Source of the DNA: Odoribacter sp. AF15-53
Lineage (GTDB): Bacteria > Bacteroidota > Bacteroidia > Bacteroidales > Marinifilaceae
Assembly (NCBI RefSeq): GCF_003479425.1
Contig: NZ_QUHC01000002.1
Location: 124,001-188,000 of the forward strand
Direction: 5' to 3'
Length of the DNA: 64,000 nucleotides
Shown: in pieces, positions 1 through 7,816 of the stretch
Numbering within the stretch: position 1 is the first letter of the stretch
Layout of the letters: every line of letters begins with the position of its first letter
Translations under genes and position numbers: made by a program
The notes under the pieces: generated by a model
Seen by the model: the letters and a program-made list of their open reading frames with translations, nothing else
What the model was told of the DNA's origin: nothing
Database searches by the model: none

Positions 1-917
1 GTAGTTACAGTCATCATATTATCTACCACCTGATCAAATTTATCAATATAGACAGAGAAAATAATTTCTTTGGAACGTTGAATATCGTTTGCATTACCAG
101 ACAACTCGAACTGTTTACTATCAATAACCTCCCTAGCGTACTTGGCAGCCTCCGTGTAATTCCCCGCATACAAATGTACACGGGCTAACATAGCTTTAAC
201 CGCATACAGATTCATACGTTTATGACGATAAACAAGGAATCGATCGCCTTCCATCTTATTCTCTTCAACTGTACTAATCGGGAAATCAAACCTCAACGGA
301 TCCGTACCCGTCAGTAAAGTTTCGGCCTTCTTCAAATCCGCAATAATACTATCAATCACCACATTCGAGGGTTGCATTGCTTTGGCATCCTTATTAAACT
401 CCGTACGATAAGCTATTCGTTTGGCTGTTGGTTTATCTTTATAGATCGGTCCATACATACGCAACAAATCAAAATGAAGAAATGCACGTAAACCCAAGGC
501 CTCACCCTTGATTATCTCGTAATAAGATGCTGTAGTAAACACCCGCTTGTTCTTATCACAATAATACAACATATTGTTCAAGTTAGCAATAATATTGTAC
601 ATACTACTCCATATACTTCTACTATAAGATTCTGCAGTAGACGAAGGATCGGGGGCAAACGTGTAATAATCTTTCTGCTCCGTCTTTTGAGTGTAACGTC
701 CTCCCAGTATATCCATGAAACCAAAAGTCAAATTCCTTGCATACAAATCAGTGGAGGCCATTTTTATATAAGCACCAGTCAACGCCTCTTTAAATCCCAA
801 TTCCCGGCCAAACACTTCCTCTTCCTTCACTGTCGTCTTAGGTTCAACATTCAACCAATCCGAACAGGCTGAAAAAAGCAATAAGCTAAAACAAATACAA
901 ACAATATTTTTTTTCAT
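1..917 (-). CDS. RagB/SusD-family lipoprotein (locus 1), 3' end cut by window edge
   Basis: The reading frame starts at ATG 917 and runs open to base 1, so about 305 residues are visible and the C-terminus is missing. The N-terminus is a lipoprotein signal with lipobox FSAC (Cys at about residue 19) followed by the SDWLNVEPK stretch typical of SusD mature ends. SusD proteins cap the SusC barrel on the cell surface and bind substrate; the visible part holds the TPR-like helices of the family. It is a clear paralogue of the locus 3 SusD (25066-26460): for example both carry EEEVFGRELGFKEALTG near residue 35 and a PSNxVxDSIIADLK stretch. It begins 11 bp after susC, so the two are co-transcribed. 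Identification as SusD is firm; the substrate is unknown. Any downstream accessory genes of locus 1 lie outside the window. Confidence 0.93.
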   Translation of the reverse strand, partial: MKKNIVCICFSLLLFSACSDWLNVEPKTTVKEEEVFGRELGFKEALTGAYIKMASTDLYARNLTFGFMDILGGRYTQKTEQKDYYTFAPDPSSTAESYSRSIWSSMYNIIANLNNMLYYCDKNKRVFTTASYYEIIKGEALGLRAFLHFDLLRMYGPIYKDKPTAKRIAYRTEFNKDAKAMQPSNVVIDSIIADLKKAETLLTGTDPLRFDFPISTVEENKMEGDRFLVYRHKRMNLYAVKAMLARVHLYAGNYTEAAKYAREVIDSKQFELSGNANDIQRSKEIIFSVYIDKFDQVVDNMMTVT

Positions 918-928
918 ATCCTACGAGT

Positions 929-3900
929 TTAAAAGACAACATTTAAAGACATTGATACCTGTCGGGAGAAGGGATAATCAATACCTCTCTCCATTTTTAT
1001 GGTTGAAAAACGACAAATATCCTCCATGTACAAACCGAGTGTTGCTGAAGTAATCCCAATTCGTTTCATCCAATCGAACTTCTTCCTTTCAAAACGATAA
1101 GATAAATTCACCGTGGAGAAATAAAATTCATTATCATCCATCACGAAACGAGAACTCTCCTTCGTATCCGTTTTAGAAACATTACCGTCGATAGCTTTAA
1201 AGAACACATGATCTCCCGCCTCCTGCCAACGACTATACAAGGCCCTCCTATCCGCATTCTTACGTAGATTCGCATTTTCAACCTTATTAATCAAAGTTTT
1301 ATTAAACGTTTGGCCTCCCCAATGATATTGCCCGGCAAGCGTTAAACTCAAACCTTTGTACGTGAATGTCGTTGAAACTGAACCTTGAAATTTCGGTTCC
1401 GAATCTCCAAAAGGAATCTGATCGGCCGCATTGTAATTACTAGTCAATTTCCCGTCACGAGTCATAAACACTTCCCGACCGGTTGCCGGATCAATCCCCT
1501 CGGAACGAACCACCCAAATCGTGGTTTGCGAATAACCATTTTCATAACGAGGCAACGGGAATTTCTCACGCTTGCCCTCCAAATCATACGGATTCTCAAA
1601 TGCCATTGCCCGATTCATCTGTTTTTCATTCAACACTTTTAAAGCATTAGATATCTCCTCGATCCGAGATTTATTATGCGACCCGGTAAAAATCACCTGC
1701 CAATAAGCTTGATTAGCAGGATTACTATATGGCATCAAACGTAATGTTATCTCGTACCCTTTATTGGATATCTCTCCCAAGTTCTCCTTCATCGTGGCGA
1801 AGCCGACGGAAGGGGCCATCGTGTAATCCAACAACGTGTTTTTCGTGTACTTCTCGTAATACTCAAGTTTAGCACTCAATATATTACGAAACATAGTAAA
1901 ATCTAATGACACGTTATAATTCTGTGTTTGCTGCCATTTCAAATCAGGATTTCCCAACCCGTATATTTCTGTCCCGACCACATCCGAACTCTTATAAGTT
2001 TTCATCAAATTAGAGTAGGTATACATCTGCAAAGACTGGTAAGGAGTAAAACCTTGTGATCCCGTAATGCCGTAGGTCCCACGCAGCACCAGTTCGTCAA
2101 AGATTTCCAGATTCTGAATAAACTTTTCTTTTTCCGCATTCCAACGTACCCCGGCAGACCAGAAAGGAGCATAACGATTGTTCTTTCCGAATTCAGAAGA
2201 AGCATTAATACTCATACTATAATCAAAAGCATACCGTTGTTTATAAGAGTAATTCAAAGTCATCATAAAAGCCAACGCACGAGCAACACTCTCGCTACCT
2301 CCCGTTGTCTGGTACTCCGTTCCCATGTATACCTCGCTCAATTTATCATTCGGAAATCCCTTCATAGAAATAGAAGTCAACTTATTCGCTGTTTCATTAA
2401 TGCTGTAACGAGCAAAAGCCGAGAACAAATGATCAGAACCAAATGATTTATTATAAGCTCCAGACAAACTCAAACGGTAACTACTACCTTCAGATTTCGA
2501 CCAATAATAAGATCCTTTCTCCGCAGGATCCGTCACCATATAAAAATCATTATGTTGAGCCGATTTAAAAGTCTCCACAGTACCATCACTTCGGGATAAC
2601 GTGAAATCCAAGCTTAACCGCAAGTTATCCACGGGTATATATTCAACTTTTAAAGCCTCTCTCAAATCAAAATTACGACTATCATTTTTTGAATCAAATT
2701 GTGCATTCCAAAGCGGATTCAACGTTGGTGTATCATAATCTGCAATATACTTATCACCAACTTTATGATCATCCAAGACTTGCTTGACATTGCCATTTTC
2801 ATCTTTTTTACGGTAATAAGGATTTATCTGTGCATAATCCTGAAAACTACCATAAGGAGACGTACGAGCCCCGTCAGAATAATCCACGGTTAAAGAATTA
2901 CTGATTAAAACCTTGTTCACACGGTAATTCAAATCTATTTTACCCGTCTTGATATTCAAATTGGATTCTTTCATCACTCCTGGAGCCCACCTGGCGCCTA
3001 AATAAATTTTGTAACGTAAAGCTTTATCACCACCTTCCGCCGTCAATCCGTGACGATGAGAAAAAGCCGTGTGTACCGGTTCTGCCAACCAATACGTATT
3101 CACCCCCCGCAAAATATCCTGTTTGATACGGTTGTAATAATTACGCAACTCCACGTTATTCTTGTTGGAATAATACCCCGCTAATTCTTCTATACGTAAT
3201 TTTTCTTCCGCATTCATCAAATCATACACGCTCAGATCCGGCCACTCCAGTTCATAATTTCCATTATAACTAAACCGTAATTTTCCAGGAGCAGGAGCTT
3301 TCGTTTCAACCACCACAACTCCATTAGCAGCATCGGAACCATAAATAACTGTAGCAGCAGCATCTTTCAACAAGGTGATTGACTCCACTTGTTCCGGATC
3401 CAAATCCATAATTGTCGTTGCACTCACCCCGATCACCCCGTCCAACACGAATAAAGGCTGGTTCGGACGTGAATTCACGTCCCCTCGCAAAACCACCACA
3501 TCATTACTTTCATAATTCCCGATACTCGCTTGTCCCCGCATCTGGAAGTCTGGAATGGCATTCGGGTTCGAACCGGCCAAATTACTGGTATTCATTCTAA
3601 AACCCGGATCAAGCATTTCCAAGGCTTTCAACACATTACCCGATGTCATCCGTTTAATCTCTTCCCCCGTGACCTGTGTCGCCGACCCAGTAAACCCCTC
3701 CTTCTTCCGGGTAAAAATACCGGTTACAACAACTTCTTCCATCGCCTCTACATTTTCTTTCATCACCACGTCAATCGTTTTCTGCCCGGTGTACTTAATC
3801 TCTTGTGCCTCCATTCCGACAAAGGAAAATACGAGTTCCAGATTCTCCCCTTTTGCAACAGTCAATTTATAAGCACCATCAATATCTGTAGCCGTTCCGA

Positions 3901-4360
3901 GTGCGGTTCCTTTCACCATTACCGTCACTCCTGGTAACAAATTGCCATCAACATCTTTAACCACTCCCAACACTGTAATCTCCTCCAATTGTTTCTTCAC
4001 CTCTGTTTTCTTTATCAAAATAGCATTCATCTCGAAACGGTACTCAAACGGTGTACCCGTGAACAACTTTGATAAAGCAGCATCCACAGTCACATCTTTC
4101 ACCTGAAGAGTCACCAAGCCAATTTCTTCCAATTGTGCAGTATTATACACGAAATCCAATCCGGTTTGCTTATTAATACCCTTGAACACCTCCTGAATAT
4201 TCACGTTCTTCATGTCTATGGTTACCTTCTGCTGTTGCGCCATAAGTTCGGTCATAAAAAACAAACAACATAGCAACATACAACTCCTCGTAACCCAAAT
4301 CTTCGCACTTTTCAAGCACAAAAAATTCCTAAAGAAAATCCATTCTCGATTTTTTTTCAT
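929..4360 (-). CDS. SusC/RagA TonB-dependent transporter with STN domain (locus 1), mosaic
   Basis: Outer-membrane import barrel of 1143 residues. I chose ATG 4360 (MKKNREW) over an in-frame start 13 codons upstream, because the block TTACAA-N4-ATGAAAAAA is conserved at the susC starts of all four loci. Order: signal peptide to about residue 41, STN domain (about 45-115) that contacts FecR in the FecA-type pathway, CarboxypepD_reg-like domain (about 125-210), TonB-box region EEVVVTG, plug with the LLKDAAATVIYG motif of SusC proteins, then a beta-barrel ending in aromatic F. The plug and barrel closely match the locus 3 SusC (26472-29963), while the signal-STN-carboxypeptidase part resembles the locus 2 SusC (13145-16825). 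The switch falls at about 3700-3740. It probably imports a substrate similar to that of locus 3 but under separate regulation. Substrate unknown. Confidence 0.95.
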   Translation of the reverse strand: MKKNREWIFFRNFLCLKSAKIWVTRSCMLLCCLFFMTELMAQQQKVTIDMKNVNIQEVFKGINKQTGLDFVYNTAQLEEIGLVTLQVKDVTVDAALSKLFTGTPFEYRFEMNAILIKKTEVKKQLEEITVLGVVKDVDGNLLPGVTVMVKGTALGTATDIDGAYKLTVAKGENLELVFSFVGMEAQEIKYTGQKTIDVVMKENVEAMEEVVVTGIFTRKKEGFTGSATQVTGEEIKRMTSGNVLKALEMLDPGFRMNTSNLAGSNPNAIPDFQMRGQASIGNYESNDVVVLRGDVNSRPNQPLFVLDGVIGVSATTIMDLDPEQVESITLLKDAAATVIYGSDAANGVVVVETKAPAPGKLRFSYNGNYELEWPDLSVYDLMNAEEKLRIEELAGYYSNKNNVELRNYYNRIKQDILRGVNTYWLAEPVHTAFSHRHGLTAEGGDKALRYKIYLGARWAPGVMKESNLNIKTGKIDLNYRVNKVLISNSLTVDYSDGARTSPYGSFQDYAQINPYYRKKDENGNVKQVLDDHKVGDKYIADYDTPTLNPLWNAQFDSKNDSRNFDLREALKVEYIPVDNLRLSLDFTLSRSDGTVETFKSAQHNDFYMVTDPAEKGSYYWSKSEGSSYRLSLSGAYNKSFGSDHLFSAFARYSINETANKLTSISMKGFPNDKLSEVYMGTEYQTTGGSESVARALAFMMTLNYSYKQRYAFDYSMSINASSEFGKNNRYAPFWSAGVRWNAEKEKFIQNLEIFDELVLRGTYGITGSQGFTPYQSLQMYTYSNLMKTYKSSDVVGTEIYGLGNPDLKWQQTQNYNVSLDFTMFRNILSAKLEYYEKYTKNTLLDYTMAPSVGFATMKENLGEISNKGYEITLRLMPYSNPANQAYWQVIFTGSHNKSRIEEISNALKVLNEKQMNRAMAFENPYDLEGKREKFPLPRYENGYSQTTIWVVRSEGIDPATGREVFMTRDGKLTSNYNAADQIPFGDSEPKFQGSVSTTFTYKGLSLTLAGQYHWGGQTFNKTLINKVENANLRKNADRRALYSRWQEAGDHVFFKAIDGNVSKTDTKESSRFVMDDNEFYFSTVNLSYRFERKKFDWMKRIGITSATLGLYMEDICRFSTIKMERGIDYPFSRQVSMSLNVVF

Positions 4361-4372
4361 AGCTTTGTAATT

Positions 4373-4442
4373 AATTAATATTATATGTGACCTAATCACA
4401 TCTACTATAACCGGAAGTTGTTAGCGCAACTTCCGGTTTTAT
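4373..4442 (+). ncRNA. Predicted cis-antisense sRNA, locus 1 fecR-susC gap
   Basis: A -7-like box TAGCTTTG (4360-4367) overlaps the susC ATG on the opposite strand. A 6-bp hairpin (ATGTGA/TCACAT, 4385-4401) and a 12-bp perfect hairpin (4409-4420 with 4427-4438, loop TTAGCG) followed by a T run end the predicted RNA. The RNA would be about 65-70 nt. No -33 TTTG is seen at the right spacing. Antisense sRNAs opposite susC leaders are known in Bacteroides fragilis (DonS). Confidence 0.5.
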
Positions 4443-4448
4443 TATTGC

Positions 4449-5633
4449 TCACCTTGTTCTCACTGTTACCACATTATCTTTCTGGTCAAACTGCACCATA
4501 GCTGTCTCCCCGATCAGATACAACAAGTCTTTCACGTTGGAATGTCGCGTAATAATCCCGGTGAAAGTTTGATTTTTTACTTGTTCGTCACCATAAAAAA
4601 CTTTTATATCATACCAACGCCCCAACCGGGACATGATCGTCTCAATTGTAGCATTTTCAAAAACAAATTTCCCGTCTTTCCAAGCCGTGTAAGTAAATGG
4701 ATCCACTTTTCCCACCTTTACCATTCCCGATTCCTTGTAAAATTCTGCCATATCATCAGGTTTCAACATGACTTCCTCGCCGGTTTTCAACGCCTTCACG
4801 CTCACTTTACCACGTTCTAGCACAGTCTGAACAACTCCTTCTTCTAAAGTATTCACGTTAAACCGAGTTCCATACACTTTCACCTCCATCCCCTCCACAT
4901 TCACTACAAACGGATGATCCGCATCTTTCGCCACGTCGAAATAAGCCTCTCCGGCCAAGTACACGTTACGTTGTTCACCTCTGAAAGTCACGGGATAACG
5001 TAACTTTGTCATGGAATTCAACCACACTTTCGTCCCGTCAGATAACGACAATTGATAAAAACCGCCCACCGGAATACTCAACGTGTTATACACTTCTTCT
5101 CCCGTCGAAACATTCGCTTGTAATCCCGCACCCATGTAATTCAACCCGAATAAAGAATCATTCTGAATCCCAATTTCGCTCGCCCCCTCAATAATTTCAT
5201 TTTTTTGTTCCAGAATAACCTCTCGTCCATCCGCCATCATCAGCACGGGTTTTCCAAAATCTACATTGGTTTCCGTATTTACAAGGATCGGTTCGGACTT
5301 CTGTTCCGACCAGAAATAAATACCCAGCAATAATAACGGGATCAATAAAACAGCCACATACCGATACCACAAACGGACAACTTTGGATTTTAAATGTTCT
5401 CTCTTCTTTAAAGATGAATTTTGCATATACCCTACAAAACGCTCCATTTCCAACGCCTTCCGTTCCGGTGACAATTTCGGTCCGTTCGTCATATTCCATA
5501 CTTTCTTCAGCATGTTGAAATACTCCCGGTGACTTCCATCCTCTTTCATCCACCGCATCAGCACACGCATCTCTTCTTCCGAGGCTTTCCCGTCCAGTAC
5601 TTTTCGAATCAACTCATCCATTTCGTTTGTCAT
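4449..5633 (-). CDS. FecR-family anti-sigma factor (locus 1)
   Basis: Inner-membrane anti-sigma factor of 394 residues that should hold the adjacent ECF sigma factor until the SusC STN domain signals. The N-terminal cytoplasmic part (MTNEMDELIRK onward) is followed by one membrane helix at about residues 89-106 (YVAVLLIPLLLLGIYF region), then a periplasmic FecR domain with the signature YNTLSIPVGGFYQLSLSDG and GEAYFDVAKD. The C-terminal DUF4974-like segment has WKDGKFVFEN and RLGRWYD. ATG 5633 is preferred to the TTG at 5663. The periplasmic domain is closest to the locus 2 FecR rather than locus 3. It lies 59 bp after the sigma gene and is followed by an 88-bp gap with the antisense hairpin before susC. 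Confidence 0.93.
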   Translation of the reverse strand: MTNEMDELIRKVLDGKASEEEMRVLMRWMKEDGSHREYFNMLKKVWNMTNGPKLSPERKALEMERFVGYMQNSSLKKREHLKSKVVRLWYRYVAVLLIPLLLLGIYFWSEQKSEPILVNTETNVDFGKPVLMMADGREVILEQKNEIIEGASEIGIQNDSLFGLNYMGAGLQANVSTGEEVYNTLSIPVGGFYQLSLSDGTKVWLNSMTKLRYPVTFRGEQRNVYLAGEAYFDVAKDADHPFVVNVEGMEVKVYGTRFNVNTLEEGVVQTVLERGKVSVKALKTGEEVMLKPDDMAEFYKESGMVKVGKVDPFTYTAWKDGKFVFENATIETIMSRLGRWYDIKVFYGDEQVKNQTFTGIITRHSNVKDLLYLIGETAMVQFDQKDNVVTVRTR

Positions 5634-5657
5634 ACTATTTCTGCTTTTATAAATATA

Positions 5658-5663
5658 TGACAA
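5658..5663 (-). promoter_or_regulatory. TTGTCA element upstream of fecR (locus 1)
   Basis: TTGTCA on the coding strand, about 25 nt before the fecR ATG at 5633. Present in all four loci in the sigma-fecR interval; in locus 1 it is nearer to the gene than in the others. It may be part of a sigma-dependent promoter. Confidence 0.3.
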
Positions 5664-5692
5664 CTCAGAAAAGAGGAACCCCTACGCTAATT

Positions 5693-6289
5693 TCAAAAAT
5701 TTACAAAAAAAATGATACATAACACCCATTCCAGTTCTTCCCGTAACCGGGACAAAGCTTTAGTCATCTGAACCTCAACGGTTTTTACGGAAATATTTAA
5801 TTTTTCAGCAATCTCCTTATTAGATAATTCCTCCACCTTACTCAACACGAATACCTCCCGACACCGTTCCGGCAACTTGTTTATTGCCTCTTCAAGCGCT
5901 TTCCGGATATCTTCATTCTGCAACGCCAACTCGGCTTCTGGCGTTTGCACGATCTCGGAAAAATAGAAATCCAACAATTCCCGATCAGCATAGTTATTAA
6001 CCACCTTTTGATACTTGATCTCGTTCAGACAACTATTATAAACTGATTTATAAAGATAGGATTTTACAGATAAATGAATATTCAAATTCACATGATCCTC
6101 ATACAACTTGCAAAATGTCTCCTGCACGAGATCATGAGCCAACTCCGTCTCCCTCACGATACGCCCTGCATAGTTTAACAGTCCCTCGTAATATCTGTCA
6201 AAAAGATACACGAAAGCTTTTTCTTCCCCTTTTTGCAGGGCCTCCAACAATACTTCATGATTATCAAAAGGATGCATATTCATTTCCAT
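5693..6289 (-). CDS. ECF-type RNA polymerase sigma factor (locus 1)
   Basis: Sigma-70 family ECF protein of about 198 residues that should direct transcription of locus 1. Region 2 is visible at AFVYLFDRYYEGLL and LAHDLVQETFCKLYE. Region 4 follows at LPERCREVFVLSK and EIAEKLNISVKTVEVQM, which is the helix-turn-helix. In-frame ATGs at 6289, 6283 and 6277 all precede region 2. The further upstream start at 6334 lies beyond a TAGCTTTG box (6298-6305), so it is unlikely to be transcribed. This sigma is not the close sister of the locus 2 and 3 sigmas. It ends with a hydrophobic tail (WVLCIIFFVNF) after region 4. Family assignment is secure; the exact start is not. Confidence 0.92.
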   Translation of the reverse strand: MEMNMHPFDNHEVLLEALQKGEEKAFVYLFDRYYEGLLNYAGRIVRETELAHDLVQETFCKLYEDHVNLNIHLSVKSYLYKSVYNSCLNEIKYQKVVNNYADRELLDFYFSEIVQTPEAELALQNEDIRKALEEAINKLPERCREVFVLSKVEELSNKEIAEKLNISVKTVEVQMTKALSRLREELEWVLCIIFFVNF

Positions 6290-6297
6290 AGCTTTTG

Positions 6298-6305
6298 CAA
6301 AGCTA
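6298..6305 (-). promoter_or_regulatory. Possible -7 box for locus 1 sigma gene
   Basis: TAGCTTTG on the minus strand, 9 nt before ATG 6289. No -33 TTTG at 19-21 nt was found. If it is used, the leader would be very short, and translation may start at 6277. Confidence 0.3.
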
Positions 6306-6474
6306 AGAAAAAAAACAGAATATATCCCTGTCATTTTTTCCGAAAAATTCTTTGAACTCTATCAAAACAAATTACATCCTCTCGATAAACATTCTTCAAA
6401 ATACATTATTCATCGTACAAGAAGTTATAATTAACCAACAGGCAACAAAACCTCATTATAACAACACTTCTCAT

Positions 6475-7782
6475 TCATTTTTTTAACTCAGCTTCAATCA
6501 TTTCCTTCAAGCGAGGATCAGAAGGACGAGGGGCCTCTTCTTTCACCACACATCCCTTTTTATCAAATACGATAAAACGAGGAACTCCCGTAATATTATA
6601 ATCTTTCGCAAATTGACTTTTATCGGATGCATACAGTTGAATTCCATCCAAACCTTTCTCTTTGACAACATTCATCCATTTTTGCTGATCCTTGTCCAAC
6701 GAAATTCCGATAAACACCACATCTTTACTCTGAATCTCTTCTTCCAACTTGCTTAAATAGACATGTTGCGCAAAACAAGCGCCACAAGTCGTTGTCCATA
6801 CATCCACTACAACCACCTTTCCCTCAAAATCCGATAAAGAAACATCTTTTCCGCTCACATCCGGATAAGTAAAATTCCCTTTCCGTCCAACGAAGGACGG
6901 ATGCAATTTAGCAGCCATAACCTTAGCCCTCTCTTTTTGCTCCTCGGTCAAGATCTTCGAGTTCTCCGAAATAAATTCTTCGTAATCAGAATAGTATCTT
7001 GCTCGAATAGAGAATAAATACAAAAGGAGTTCCCCACGCAACCGAGTATTAGTAAAAAATGCTTCTCCCTCTTTAGGCACATCAACGTAATAGGTATAAT
7101 TATAATACATGATTAAAGTACTCAATCCTTCCGGCAACAACAATAATTCATCCGAAATAAATTTCTCATCTGCAAGAATTATATCATAATAAGCAGGCCA
7201 ATCCGAACGTGGGGGTTTTCGCGAAGACAACAAAAACATCATTGCGCAATAATCCACATCATAATCTATTTTTTTATAAAACAACTCATCAAATACAGGA
7301 TTCCCGCTTTTAATCGCTTTTTTCACCGAATCTATTTTAGCTACAAACTTCGTTAGGTAAGGGAAGAAATCTTCATGGGCAACTCGTTTTCCCGACATCA
7401 CACGCAAATCCTTCACATACTTTTCCCATTGGTAAAGAGCCCTATTTTCCCTCGTGTTCTTTCCTTTCAACACCACCTCGTTTCTAAACAAATCCAAATG
7501 AATCTTTTCTCCACCTTTTATATAAATAGGATGATTTTTCTGTTTATTACCAATAACATAAAATCCCGGTTTTTCTGGAACAAAAGTCATTTGATAAGAA
7601 TTATCCTGCTTTACCGACGTTGTCACACATTCTTTCACCTTTCCGTTCTCGATGGCAAAAAGAGTAATCTGTGATGCATTCTTATATTTAGCAAATCCCT
7701 CCAAAACTGTTTTCTTTTGTGCAAATACAACAATATTGACACAAAGCAACAATAACAATACCGACAATCTCTTTTTTTTCAT
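6475..7782 (-). CDS. TlpA-like thioredoxin-fold protein with atypical CGAC active site
   Basis: Secreted protein of 435 residues: signal peptide 1-22 (ending VVFAQ), an N-terminal DUF4369-like beta domain, a long helical middle (about 110-290), and a C-terminal thioredoxin domain (about 300-435). The redox motif is C333-G-A-C336, with the cis-proline loop GVPRF near 399. The usual WATWCGPC context is replaced by WTTTCGAC: the Trp just before the first Cys and the Pro between the cysteines are both absent, which should shift redox potential and partner choice compared with its two neighbours. It is the last gene of locus 2, 34 bp after a close paralogue, and the three form a tandem duplication. 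Periplasmic or surface thiol-disulfide exchange is inferred; the substrate is unknown. Confidence 0.88.
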   Translation of the reverse strand: MKKKRLSVLLLLLCVNIVVFAQKKTVLEGFAKYKNASQITLFAIENGKVKECVTTSVKQDNSYQMTFVPEKPGFYVIGNKQKNHPIYIKGGEKIHLDLFRNEVVLKGKNTRENRALYQWEKYVKDLRVMSGKRVAHEDFFPYLTKFVAKIDSVKKAIKSGNPVFDELFYKKIDYDVDYCAMMFLLSSRKPPRSDWPAYYDIILADEKFISDELLLLPEGLSTLIMYYNYTYYVDVPKEGEAFFTNTRLRGELLLYLFSIRARYYSDYEEFISENSKILTEEQKERAKVMAAKLHPSFVGRKGNFTYPDVSGKDVSLSDFEGKVVVVDVWTTTCGACFAQHVYLSKLEEEIQSKDVVFIGISLDKDQQKWMNVVKEKGLDGIQLYASDKSQFAKDYNITGVPRFIVFDKKGCVVKEEAPRPSDPRLKEMIEAELKK

Positions 7783-7816
7783 AATCAGATCATTTTTAAT
7801 GTAACAAACTCTCTTA

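Noticed and set aside
4385..4401. CRP-like palindrome TGTGA-N5-TCACA in the locus 1 susC leader
   Set aside because: The spacer is 5 rather than 6 and it is absent from the other loci; it is better explained as a hairpin of the predicted antisense RNA.
6425..6462. GTTATAA/TTATAAC inverted repeat after the locus 2 TlpA trio as a terminator
   Set aside because: Only 7 AT-rich base pairs with a loop of over 20 nt and no T run; too weak to call.
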